Source of the DNA: Gammaproteobacteria bacterium UBA7449
GTDB taxonomy: Bacteria; Pseudomonadota; Gammaproteobacteria; Pseudomonadales; Pseudohongiellaceae
Reading direction: 5' to 3'
Assembly: GCA_002477465.1 (NCBI GenBank)
Contig: DLPV01000037.1
Coordinates: forward strand, 1 to 9,028
DNA: 9,028 nt
Part shown: positions 1-7,137 of the stretch, in pieces
Position numbering within the stretch: position 1 is the first letter of the stretch
How the letters are laid out: each line of letters opens with the position of its first letter
Position numbers and translations under genes: made by a program
The notes under the pieces: model-generated
What the model was told of the DNA's origin: nothing
Database searches by the model: none
Seen by the model: only the letters and a program-made list of their open reading frames with translations

Positions 1-1140
1 TTTCACCTGGCAGAGCAGGGTCGGGATGTGATCTTGCTGGAGCGCGGTGAGATAGCGTCCGAGGCATCGGGGCAAAATATGGGCGGGCTCGGCGGTAATG
101 GCTGGGGCAATAACCCTGATCTACTCTCCTACCTGACTGCTGGTGGTGTCGAAATATTCAAGCGCATGCAGATCGAGTTCGGCTATGACATGGAGTTTCG
201 TCTGTCCGGCACCCTGACCGCGATTCACACAGACGAACAGTTTGAATACTTTCAGGATCGGGTGTCATCATTGCGCGCCCAGGGTTATGACCTGGAGCTA
301 CTGACACCGAGAGAAGCGCGAGCCATTGAGCCCGAGGCCAATGGCGAATTGCTGGGTTACCAGTATGCCACGCAGCGCGGACAGGCGGACCCGGTCAAAT
401 CAACCCGGGCCTTCGCTCATGCTGCACAAGTGGCGGGCGCGACTATCAATACCGGCCAAAATGTCACTGCCATCACAGCTCTTAGCGCGGGGGGTTATGC
501 CGTGCGGACTGACGCGGGAGAATATCGTTGCCAGACCCTGGTGCTCGCCACCGGGGCCTGGTGCGGGCCGGTTGGGGAGATGCTGGGTATTAAAGTACCT
601 ATCGTTCCAATAAGGGGGCAAATGTGGGCGACCGAAGTACAGCCGCCGCGGGTCTTCAATACAATAGGTTCGGCAGAATCCAGTTTCGCCTGGAGTAAGG
701 ACAATGGCGCCGATGCGAGCCATCCGCCCAACCTCACCCATAAAAACCGGCAGCGCTTCATCCGTCACCTCTATGGTCGTCAGCGGAAAAATGGTGAGAT
801 CATATTCGGCGGTGATCGTGAGAGCCTTGGTTATGTCACCGGGCCCGATCGCGCCGGCATCGAAGTCAACCGCGGGCACGCCGCCGAAGTGATTCCGTTG
901 GTGGCAAGTCTGCCAATTTCACGGGTTTGGTCTGGCCTGATGCCGTTTTCCCTCGATGGCGCGCCGATCATCGGCAAGATCTCACTCAGGGAGAAACTGT
1001 TTATTGTTAGTGGGCTGGCGTCTTCTGGTTTTGGTCGCGGGCCAATGGCCGGAAAGCTGGCGGCTGACTATATCCATACGGGCCATATGACTCACGTCTT
1101 GGCGGAATCGAATCCGGATCGCTGTGTGACTGAGGCATGA
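1..1140 (+). CDS. FAD-dependent oxidoreductase, DAO/DadA family (5' partial)
   Basis: This is a flavin-dependent amine or amino-acid oxidoreductase of the DAO fold, related to glycine oxidase, DadA and sarcosine oxidase beta. The frame is open from the first base, so the gene begins upstream and the N-terminal GxGxxG dinucleotide-binding loop is missing. The visible 379 residues start with the second beta strand of the Rossmann fold (VILLERGEIASEASGQN), with the usual acidic residue and the A-S-x-x-N/Q loop near the flavin. The middle has the family's LVLATGAW segment. The C-terminus has the closing FAD-binding part: SGLMPFSLDGAPIIGKI, then VSGLASSGFGRGPMAGKLAA. No signal peptide can be judged. 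The stop lies almost on the start of the next gene, so they are probably co-transcribed. The family assignment is firm; the substrate cannot be told from this sequence. Confidence 0.9.
   Translation, partial: FHLAEQGRDVILLERGEIASEASGQNMGGLGGNGWGNNPDLLSYLTAGGVEIFKRMQIEFGYDMEFRLSGTLTAIHTDEQFEYFQDRVSSLRAQGYDLELLTPREARAIEPEANGELLGYQYATQRGQADPVKSTRAFAHAAQVAGATINTGQNVTAITALSAGGYAVRTDAGEYRCQTLVLATGAWCGPVGEMLGIKVPIVPIRGQMWATEVQPPRVFNTIGSAESSFAWSKDNGADASHPPNLTHKNRQRFIRHLYGRQRKNGEIIFGGDRESLGYVTGPDRAGIEVNRGHAAEVIPLVASLPISRVWSGLMPFSLDGAPIIGKISLREKLFIVSGLASSGFGRGPMAGKLAADYIHTGHMTHVLAESNPDRCVTEA
1132..1135 (+). promoter_or_regulatory. Ribosome binding site deciding the hydrolase start
   Basis: A GAGG motif sits 7 bases before the ATG at 1143 but only 1 base before the ATG at 1137, which overlaps the upstream stop as ATGA. 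This favours 1143 as the true start. It lies inside the last codons of the oxidoreductase, consistent with translational coupling. Confidence 0.5.
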
Positions 1141-1142
1141 AC

Positions 1143-2462
1143 ATGGGCAATGGAAACCTGCTGCGTGAATCGGCGATGAAACTGAAGCGGTGGAAAGCTG
1201 CAGCGATCAGCCCAGACTCCCGGTTTAAGCAGGTGCTTGTAACAACGATCACGCTGCTCCTGTTGCAGGCAGGTGCTAACGCACAGCCAGCATCGACACT
1301 AAGCGAGGTGCGCGAGCTCTATCAGCAGTACACGCCGGAAAATTTCGATGATGGCGGTGCTGTTAGCCACTACGTGTGGAAGAACTTTGTGTCGTTTTTT
1401 CCCCACGCCACTATTGCTCGCACTTCTGCAATTCGCGAACTGGAGGTGCAAGCCAATCCTGCACTCGCAGATTTTGAAGTGAATGCAGGACAAGACACGA
1501 CCAGGTTCGACGACTATGTAATGAGCAGCCCATTTGTCGATGGGGTTATCGTTATGGTCGGGGGAAAGGTCGTGTATGAGGCCTATCCAAACATGCAGCC
1601 ATACGATCGACATCTCGGATGGTCTGTTACCAAAGTCGTTGTCTCTACAGCCCTGGCTGCTCTGGAAGATCAGGGGATGGTCGAGGTGGATGCCCCCATC
1701 GAACAGTATTTGCCCGATCTAGCCGACACGGAGTGGGTAGGTATAAGCCTGCGTGACATCGTGAACATGTCTTCAGGCATCGACTGTCAGGATAGCGATG
1801 GCTATCAAAATACTGAAACCTGTATCTACCGATATGAAGAATCACTCGGTTTGACGGCGCCCGTTAATCCTCCTCAGTCAACCTTGGATACCCTGCGCGG
1901 CATGCGCCAGCATCGTCCGGCTGGGGAAAAATATGAATATGTGTCTGCCGACACCTTTGTCACTGGCCTGGTGATTGAAACAATTACTGGCAGGCCGCTA
2001 TGGCTCGCGCTGCAGGATTTGGTCTGGAGTAAAATTGGCGCCGAGGCCGATGGGCTCATGATGATTAGCCCTAAGGGCATGCCAGCTACCCATGGCGGGT
2101 TGTCGGCACGGCTGCGTGATGTCGCGCGTTTCGGTGAAATATTTACAACAGAAGATCAACTCGGTGTTGTGAGTCAGCGCCACGTGGATGACCTGGGATC
2201 GGCTAATGGCATTGCCTTTGATGCCGAGCAGCTGGCGCGCCTTGATAGTCGTTTCCAGGGAGATGGTCCCGAACACGCAGCTTGGCAATGGGACATGATC
2301 TGGCCAGATGGCGCCATGTTCAAGGGCGGCTATGCTGGCCAGGGTATTTTTGTAGATCCGGAGCGGGGCGTGGTGGCTGCGTTTTTTGGCAGCAGCGGGA
2401 CTTCTGGTGAGGGGCATGCCCTGTTGCCTATGCTGCGGCAAATTACCCGGGCACTGTTCTAA
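1143..2462 (+). CDS. Exported serine hydrolase, class C beta-lactamase-like family
   Basis: This is a serine hydrolase of the beta-lactamase/transpeptidase-like fold, the group that includes EstB-type esterases and 6-aminohexanoate-dimer hydrolase NylB. Numbered from the ATG at 1143 it has 439 residues. A charged start is followed by a hydrophobic stretch (VLVTTITLLLLQAGANAQ, about residues 32-49), which reads as a signal peptide, so the product should be periplasmic. The nucleophile motif is GWSVTK with Ser161 and Lys164. The second motif is Y-V-S at 266-268, where many relatives have Y-x-N. The family segment MSSGID follows the nucleophile helix, and the third motif region is KGGYAGQG at about 394-401, followed by FVDPERGVVAAFFG. 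It follows the oxidoreductase by 2 bases and precedes the cupin-like gene by 38 bases. It probably cleaves an amide or ester bond; a true antibiotic-resistance role is not suggested. Starts at 1137 and 1176 are also possible. Confidence 0.88.
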   Translation: MGNGNLLRESAMKLKRWKAAAISPDSRFKQVLVTTITLLLLQAGANAQPASTLSEVRELYQQYTPENFDDGGAVSHYVWKNFVSFFPHATIARTSAIRELEVQANPALADFEVNAGQDTTRFDDYVMSSPFVDGVIVMVGGKVVYEAYPNMQPYDRHLGWSVTKVVVSTALAALEDQGMVEVDAPIEQYLPDLADTEWVGISLRDIVNMSSGIDCQDSDGYQNTETCIYRYEESLGLTAPVNPPQSTLDTLRGMRQHRPAGEKYEYVSADTFVTGLVIETITGRPLWLALQDLVWSKIGAEADGLMMISPKGMPATHGGLSARLRDVARFGEIFTTEDQLGVVSQRHVDDLGSANGIAFDAEQLARLDSRFQGDGPEHAAWQWDMIWPDGAMFKGGYAGQGIFVDPERGVVAAFFGSSGTSGEGHALLPMLRQITRALF

Positions 2463-2500
2463 ATGTGCTTTCCTGCTGATCCCTTTTGGATGGATGAATA

Positions 2501-3130
2501 ATGAGAATTCTTCTGTTGAGTTTTCTGTGCTGCCTGATTCCACTGACCCAGGCGCAGCAGGATCTGCCACCTGCTTATCCTCGTGATGGTGCGAGCAAAT
2601 TACTGGAAAACAAGGACGTAATCGTCTGGGAAATTAGTTGGCTCAAACGAGACTATCCGGTGCACCGTCACCGCTATACTCACACTGGTGTCTACTTCAG
2701 TTCCGGTGATCGAATCATCACGTCGGAAGAGGGCGAGGCGCGGGATGTCCACACCGATGCCTGGAATATCTCTTTCCAACCGGCTGGGGTAACCCACACC
2801 GAATCGGGTGTCAGTGATGAACCGCTGCGTGCTGTGTTTGTGCAGATAAAACGACCAGTTGCTGAAAATGTAGCGCTGCAGTCAGACCTGCCGCTATTCC
2901 CCCATGACAGCCCGTTGGATCGTTGCGCCAACGAACGCGTAAGGGTGTGGGAATACAATGAGCAGTTTGCCGGGAATGAGAATGAGCTACATCGGCATGG
3001 TCATGATGCCGTGGTGGTGTGGTTCGATGCGGACACGCGGCCTAATGTGCACTTCATTGCCAGGGACAGCGTGCATTACCAAGAGATTCCAAGCGCAGCG
3101 GTTCGGGTCTTTGTTTTCGAGATCCTGTGA
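2501..3130 (+). CDS. Exported protein with two cupin-like halves
   Basis: I recognise a cupin-like fold but no named family. The 209-residue product begins with a clear signal peptide (MRILLLSFLCCLIPLTQAQ), so it should be periplasmic. Two halves resemble each other: residues 38-58 hold VIVWEIS with Trp43, then HRHR with His55 and His57; residues 144-169 hold VRVWEYN with Trp150, then HRHGHD with His164, His166 and His168. These histidine clusters are typical of metal-binding cupins. The first half also has the second-motif-like QPAGVTHTES, giving another histidine in the expected place. The gene follows the hydrolase by 38 bases, with a weak GGA-containing ribosome site 6 bases before the ATG, and is likely the last gene of the operon. 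It may be a metal-dependent enzyme or a small-molecule binding protein; which is not known. Confidence 0.8.
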   Translation: MRILLLSFLCCLIPLTQAQQDLPPAYPRDGASKLLENKDVIVWEISWLKRDYPVHRHRYTHTGVYFSSGDRIITSEEGEARDVHTDAWNISFQPAGVTHTESGVSDEPLRAVFVQIKRPVAENVALQSDLPLFPHDSPLDRCANERVRVWEYNEQFAGNENELHRHGHDAVVVWFDADTRPNVHFIARDSVHYQEIPSAAVRVFVFEIL

Positions 3131-3147
3131 GTTTGCTCAGCGCTTAC

Positions 3148-3203
3148 TTCCCAATCATCGCTCCCCAATCATTGCTTCCCAACTCTTATTTCCCAAGCCT
3201 CAG
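3148..3203. repeat. Four-unit 14-bp tandem repeat
   Basis: Four adjacent 14-base units start at 3148, 3162, 3176 and 3190. Each begins T(T/C)CCCAA. The first two differ at only two positions (TTCCCAATCATCGC and TCCCCAATCATTGC); the later two keep TTCCCAA but diverge after it. The array fills the gap between two converging genes and overlaps the stop codon of the HD-domain gene (3200-3202). Confidence 0.7.
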
Positions 3204-3784
3204 CCCACGCTGTGAAACGCTGCCACGGTAGCTGCGAACTCGCTAGCTAGCCTGGTTTCGGCTAGTCGCCGCTCGAATATTTCTACCAGAGAGTCGTAGT
3301 ACCAGAGCGTCCCATCTCGGGATGCATTGAATTTATCCCACACAGCAACCCCTACCCTGGGATCGTTCAGGTCAGACAAAATGGATCGGGCATTGTGCAA
3401 TTTGTCGGCGCAACTGACTTTCAGAATGGAGTCATCCTCAACAGTTGCAAGGTGGTCGAGATAGGTGAGTTTGCGCTCTTTCCACGGGGCCTTGCTTTCA
3501 CCCGGGCCGGGATTAGCATCAGAGAGTCCATCGACGATTTCTGCAACGCGGGGACCGAATTCCGACTCGATGTCCGCAAAACTCACTGCCTCGCAGTCTC
3601 CCAATACATCGTGCAGCAGGGCTGCAATAACTTCATCGGAGTTTCCACCGTTTTCCATGACCAGGGATGCAACGGCCATGGGGTGAGCGATATAGGGTAT
3701 TGATGTCCCTTTTCGTGTGTGATCCCAGTGTTTGTCGTTGGCGAACTTGAATGCTTTCACAAAATCTTCGTGCTTATTTGGCAA
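3200..3784 (-). CDS. HD-domain (p)ppGpp hydrolase-like protein, stand-alone
   Basis: This is a cytosolic metal-dependent phosphohydrolase of the HD superfamily, of the short SpoT/Mesh1-like type that in characterised members removes the 3' pyrophosphate of (p)ppGpp. At 194 residues it has the hydrolase domain only and no synthetase, TGS or ACT domain. Residues in order: Arg24-Lys25 in HTRKGT, His34 in YIAHP, His58-Asp59 in LLHD, and Asp127 with Asn131 in CADKLHNA. Together these supply the four metal ligands H, H, D and D. The C-terminal block FNASRDGTLWYYDSLVEI is also typical of the bacterial HD family. Where most relatives have Glu-Asp after the HD pair (HDxxED), this protein has Gly62-Asp63. 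The start is TTG, supported by AGGAGA just upstream. It converges on the cupin gene and is divergent from the peptidase gene. A different nucleotide substrate is possible. Confidence 0.88.
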   Translation of the reverse strand: MPNKHEDFVKAFKFANDKHWDHTRKGTSIPYIAHPMAVASLVMENGGNSDEVIAALLHDVLGDCEAVSFADIESEFGPRVAEIVDGLSDANPGPGESKAPWKERKLTYLDHLATVEDDSILKVSCADKLHNARSILSDLNDPRVGVAVWDKFNASRDGTLWYYDSLVEIFERRLAETRLASEFAATVAAFHSVG

Positions 3785-4124
3785 TAGTTTATCTCCTCTT
3801 GGTTAAAGTAATTGTCTTGAAATAAATCCCTGACTTTATCGCGGGCACGGGACCGCAGTGCAGATTTTAACAACGCGTTGGCCTATCTAAAGGTCTACTT
3901 AAAGTTCGTTGGCTTGAGCTCGGTTGATTTGGGAAGGACTTCCCGAAGGCAGGTTTAACCTATAAATGGGGGTTTTTGACAACCCGATCTGTAATCAATT
4001 GTCCACATTATTGATTCCAGCTTACTCTCAAAATTCACTTGGCTCGATTTGTATTGATTCAGCTTGCGGTTGGCGAAGTTGTTAAAAGCTACTAGTTCGG
4101 AAGCAAAATTGCCAAAGGGCTGAG
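3785..4124. other. 340-bp divergent intergenic region with four small dyads
   Basis: This gap between two divergent genes should hold both promoters. I see four dyads in about 85 bases: GGGAAG-GA-CTTCCC at 3931-3944; AGGTTTAACCT at 3951-3961; GGGTT and AACCC at 3970-3974 and 3981-3985; AATCAAT and ATTGATT at 3993-3999 and 4010-4016. ATTGATTCCAGCTT at 4010-4023 is partly repeated as ATTGATTCAGCTT from 4053. No coding frame is convincing. A TTGACA at 3976-3981 has no acceptable -10 partner, so no promoter is called. Confidence 0.5.
3792..3797 (-). promoter_or_regulatory. Strong ribosome binding site for a TTG start
   Basis: Read on the minus strand, AGGAGA lies about 7 bases before the TTG at 3784-3782, inside AAGAGGAGATAAACTATTG. 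The good match and spacing fix TTG as the start of the HD-domain gene. Confidence 0.75.
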
Positions 4125-5363
4125 TTGCCTAATAGCAGAGTTCAAACTACCCTGTCAGTCATGATTCGCAGCCTGCTATTTTTACTATCCCTAATTAGCT
4201 ATTTGCTAAGTCCATCAGTCCTGGCGCAGACTCGCCTCGAAAGTTTGCTTGGTGATGGCGGTGTCATGTTGAATTCGCCGTTAGGCGAAAGCCTGGTGAG
4301 CATCAACGCCGATCAAGAGTTACTGCCCGCTTCGCTGGTTAAGATTCCCCTCACACAGGTCGTTTTGACGGCGCTGGGGGAAGACTTTCGCTTCGAGACC
4401 CGGTTCTTTCGAAATGACGCTGGGGACTTGCTGATTCGTGGGCTCGGCGATCCTTTTCTTGTTTCTGAGGAGATTGCACAAATAGCGGATACGCTGGCGG
4501 CACATGGGCTTCAGCGGGTGCGGCGGCTGGTGATGGATGATTCGGCATTTGAGCCAGAACCCGATTTGCCGTTGGAGGTCGGGGCCAGAGATCCTTATGC
4601 GGCGCGAGTCAGTGCACTGGCGGTAAATTTCAACACGGTCAATCTAGCCTGGTCGGCAGATGGCCAAGCAGTGAGTGGCGAGGAACAGACACCGCTGACG
4701 CCTCTGGCAAGGGAGCTCGCTGCGACCCTAACACCGGGAGCCTCTGAGCGTATTAACCTGGGCAGTAATCCACGCGCTGGCTTACAGCAGGCGCAGCAGT
4801 TGTTTCGATTCTTCCTGGAAGAGTCAGGTATCACAGTCAGTGATTCGGGTTTCTATCGTGAGTCAGTCAGTGAGGAATGGGAATTGCTTCACTCTCACCA
4901 GAGCTCTCGCTCCTCAACGGATATTCTGGTGGAGATGTTGCGCTATTCCAACAACTTCATCGCTAATCAGCTTTTTCTGACGTTGGGAGCACAACAGTCG
5001 GGTTATCCTGCCACGGTCGCCGCAGCCAGATTGGTCTTGCAGCAACGCCTGACCGACCTGTTTGGAGAGGGGTATGGCAATTCTCCTGAACTGCTGTTGA
5101 TGCAGGAAGGGTCGGGCCTGTCCCGAGAGCAGCGCAGCAGCGCTGCCGGGATGATGGGCATTTTGCAGCAGTTCAAGCCCTATGCCAGACTGCTACCAGA
5201 TAATGATGGTGTGCTGCGCAAGAGCGGCACCCTGACCGGCGTCTACAATTTCGCGGGCTACATTCCGGGTGCAGACGGGCTCTACCCCTTTGTGATCATG
5301 ACCAATCAGGGGTCCAACAACCGGGCAGAGATTTTGCGGCTGTTGCGGCAGCAAGTGCCGTGA
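4125..5363 (+). CDS. dacB: D-alanyl-D-alanine carboxypeptidase/endopeptidase, PBP4 type
   Basis: This is a periplasmic penicillin-binding protein of peptidase family S13, which trims or cleaves peptidoglycan cross-bridges. Numbered from the TTG at 4125 it has 412 residues. A signal peptide is plain (IRSLLFLLSLISYLLSPSVLAQT, about 14-36). The active-site motifs are all present: SLVK with Ser70 and Lys73, SNN at 275-277, and KSGT at 366-369. Regions typical of PBP4 lie between them, including LLIRGLGDP and VRRLVMDDSAF. The protein is somewhat shorter than E. coli DacB (about 477 residues), suggesting a reduced insert domain. Two starts are possible: TTG 4125, with AAAGGG just before it, or ATG 4161, with no visible ribosome site but a more compact signal peptide. 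The gene is single, divergent from the HD gene and convergent with the SGNH gene. The symbol rests on family resemblance only. Confidence 0.88.
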   Translation: MPNSRVQTTLSVMIRSLLFLLSLISYLLSPSVLAQTRLESLLGDGGVMLNSPLGESLVSINADQELLPASLVKIPLTQVVLTALGEDFRFETRFFRNDAGDLLIRGLGDPFLVSEEIAQIADTLAAHGLQRVRRLVMDDSAFEPEPDLPLEVGARDPYAARVSALAVNFNTVNLAWSADGQAVSGEEQTPLTPLARELAATLTPGASERINLGSNPRAGLQQAQQLFRFFLEESGITVSDSGFYRESVSEEWELLHSHQSSRSSTDILVEMLRYSNNFIANQLFLTLGAQQSGYPATVAAARLVLQQRLTDLFGEGYGNSPELLLMQEGSGLSREQRSSAAGMMGILQQFKPYARLLPDNDGVLRKSGTLTGVYNFAGYIPGADGLYPFVIMTNQGSNNRAEILRLLRQQVP

Positions 5364-5415
5364 ACCCGTTTCCTCGGCAATCTTTAGCGTCTTTTTGTTA
5401 GGCAACTAGCTGAGT

Positions 5416-6333
5416 CTAATTACACCGCTGTGCAGCCACCGGTCTCGGTAATTCGAGCGGATTCGCGGTGACTCTGTCTTCGCTTTCCAACTGATCGAAC
5501 GCCGCCTGCTGCAGCATTCGCACCTGGTTTCTGGACATCCCGAGTTCGTAAGCGGAGCACTCGTTCTCACCAAGCGAACGTGGATCAAGCCCGGTCAAAT
5601 TGCCGAATACCACTAACGCTTCCAAATAGTAGCCATAGTGGCTGGCGTGATAATGGTCGTAAGTCCACAGGTCTACTTTGTCAGCCTCGATGCCGTCATA
5701 GGGGTTGGGATCTGCTATTCCCAGGGCCATCGCGCGTGACCAGGCTTCACCGACACCATTGACTGCGGCCACATTGGACGCAGCTGCCGCCACGTCATAG
5801 CCGGCGCGCACGTCCAGCGCCATCTGTTCAATGGGTTGCCCGGTCCAGGGTCGGTCCGGCAGGTAAGTCTGGTCGGCGCGGGACCAGGTAGAAGTCAAAT
5901 AGACTTCAACGTCCGCATTCTTGCTGCGCAGGAACTCTGTCATCGCAGCGACGGTTTGGACCAACTTGTCGGGATTACCTGGCTCATCGGCATCCAGGGT
6001 GCTGTAGCCGTGCATAACAACCTGATCCCAGGGGCGACGGCCAATCACGCCAAGCTTGTTCTCAAGATGGAAGTCGATCCCGGCACCGCCCCTGGTTTCC
6101 AGATAGACATCGAAATTGAGCCCAGCCTGGTCGGTGAAGGACTTGAAAAGGGCCGGGACGCCGCCAATGTCTTCGCTATTGAGATCGGTCACTGTGTCGG
6201 TACGGTAATGCCGCACCGGCGATCCCCAGCCGTAGGTAAAGCTGTTGCCTATGAACAGGACATCAGTCTGGGCCGCGGCCTGGGCGCTACCTAATAAGAG
6301 TATTAGTAGTGAGAAATAGGAGGGTTTTAACAT
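5416..6333 (-). CDS. Exported SGNH/GDSL-type hydrolase
   Basis: This is a serine hydrolase of the SGNH fold, probably an esterase or carbohydrate deacetylase acting in the periplasm or outside. The 305-residue product starts with a signal peptide (MLKPSYFSLLILLLGSAQAAAQ). Block I follows at once as VLFIGNSFTYG, with Ser31 as nucleophile and Asn30 beside it, the GNSF form also seen in DUF4886-like proteins. A glycine-rich stretch ETRGGAGIDFHLEN fits block II. A further conserved block appears as WDQVVMHGYSTL. The C-terminal catalytic pair is Asp226 and His229 in YDHYHASHYG. On the minus strand a GAGAGA-type ribosome site stands about 7 bases before the ATG. The gene converges on the PBP4 gene across about 50 bases. 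The substrate is unknown; a role on acylated sugars or peptidoglycan is only a guess. Confidence 0.85.
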   Translation of the reverse strand: MLKPSYFSLLILLLGSAQAAAQTDVLFIGNSFTYGWGSPVRHYRTDTVTDLNSEDIGGVPALFKSFTDQAGLNFDVYLETRGGAGIDFHLENKLGVIGRRPWDQVVMHGYSTLDADEPGNPDKLVQTVAAMTEFLRSKNADVEVYLTSTWSRADQTYLPDRPWTGQPIEQMALDVRAGYDVAAAASNVAAVNGVGEAWSRAMALGIADPNPYDGIEADKVDLWTYDHYHASHYGYYLEALVVFGNLTGLDPRSLGENECSAYELGMSRNQVRMLQQAAFDQLESEDRVTANPLELPRPVAAQRCN

Positions 6334-6484
6334 CGGACAGTCTCTCTTGTTGTTTTTTCGAATATTGGCACTGTTGAATGCCGGGGTCTATAGCAGCGCC
6401 AACCCGGACGCATGCAGTTTGCTGGCGGGTAAGTGCGCTACCTGGTCGTTATCCAGACGGTATGAATGCTGTCTGTAAACAGGA

Positions 6485-6503
6485 ATGCGGGGCGTAGCCG
6501 CAT
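6485..6503. repeat. Short perfect hairpin
   Basis: ATGCGG and CCGCAT arms are separated by 7 bases. No T-run follows on either strand, so it is not a standard terminator. It lies in the roughly 265-bp gap between the SGNH gene and the decayed DUF4126 gene, where nothing else clear is seen. Confidence 0.45.
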
Positions 6504-6598
6504 ACTAATAAGCAGATCCTAACCCATGCCTCTCTTTATAATGAATGCGATAGGCGGCAGCAAGACTGCGAGTCGAATCATAGCTAACCGCTGTCCAA

Positions 6599-7137
6599 TT
6601 GCCCTGGCGCTGTGCTGCCATGCTGGTATTGGGTGTTAGCGGTATGAATGGTGGCGTGGATTTAGCTCCCGATCTCGAAATTCTAGCCAACCCACTGGTT
6701 GTGGGCGCGGCCGGGCTCATGTTCGGCGTCGAATTTTTCGCGGACAAGGTGCCAGGCGTAGATTCCCTTTCCACATTTGTGCGCATTTCGGCAAGCGCGA
6801 TGCTGGCCGCTGGCGCGGCAGGGGATGTGTCACCGGTTATGGGAACGGCAACTGCGGTAATGGGTGGCAGTCTTGCAGCAACCAGCCATTTCACCAGGGC
6901 GGGCACTCGCTCTATCATTAATACTTCCCCGGAGCCTTTTACTAATTGCGGCGCATCTAACACAGAGGACGCGGCAGTTTTCGGCGGCTTCTGGGTTGCG
7001 CTGAATAGTCCGGTCCTGTTCCCGGTGCTGTTGTAGTTTTCGTCGCTCTTGTCATCTGGCTGTTGCCAAAGATTTGGCGTCTGATTGTTGCGATCCTGGA
7101 TCGGGCTGGTAGGTGTATACGAACTGTGACAAATTAA
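6599..7137 (+). pseudogene. Decayed DUF4126 membrane-protein gene
   Basis: The plus-strand frame 6599-7036 encodes a clear DUF4126 core: NPLVVGAAGLMFGVEFFADK, then VPGVDSL, then GTRSIINTSPEPFTN and EDAAVFGGFW. These are the family's most conserved segments, of unknown function, in a small multi-pass membrane protein. The gene seems broken at both ends. At the 3' end the frame stops at 7034-7036, but shifting to the frame starting at 7033 continues with VVFVALVIWLLPKIWRLIVA, which matches the family's usual hydrophobic tail, up to a stop at 7135-7137. One missing base near 7033 would explain this. At the 5' end the expected N-terminal helix is absent: a TAG lies in frame at 6581 and the only start is a TTG without a ribosome site. 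The last eight residues come from the left arm of an inverted repeat. A sequencing error could explain the 3' shift alone. Confidence 0.75.

Noticed and set aside
400..879. Minus-strand open frame of 159 codons inside the oxidoreductase
   Set aside because: It is antisense to a well-supported gene and shows no family pattern or ribosome site.
1998..2570. Minus-strand open frame of 190 codons under the hydrolase and cupin genes
   Set aside because: It is antisense to the active-site region of the serine hydrolase; composition and content look like a shadow.
3976..3981. TTGACA as a -35 promoter box
   Set aside because: No sequence like TATAAT stands 15-19 bases downstream; it is partly the loop of the GGGTT/AACCC dyad.
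4001..4008. DnaA box within TTGTCCACA
   Set aside because: It is a single imperfect match without other boxes or replication genes.
5356..5379. Terminator after the PBP4 gene (TGCCG and CGGCA arms)
   Set aside because: The stem is only 5 bp with a 14-base loop, and the short T-run comes more than 10 bases later, so a Rho-independent terminator is not supported.
5836..6294. Plus-strand open frame of 152 codons
   Set aside because: It is antisense to the SGNH hydrolase, whose signal peptide and catalytic motifs are clear.
6505..6963. Minus-strand open frame of 152 codons
   Set aside because: Its product is low in complexity (many Ala, Pro, Ser, Thr) and it mirrors the DUF4126 core on the plus strand, which has clear family motifs.
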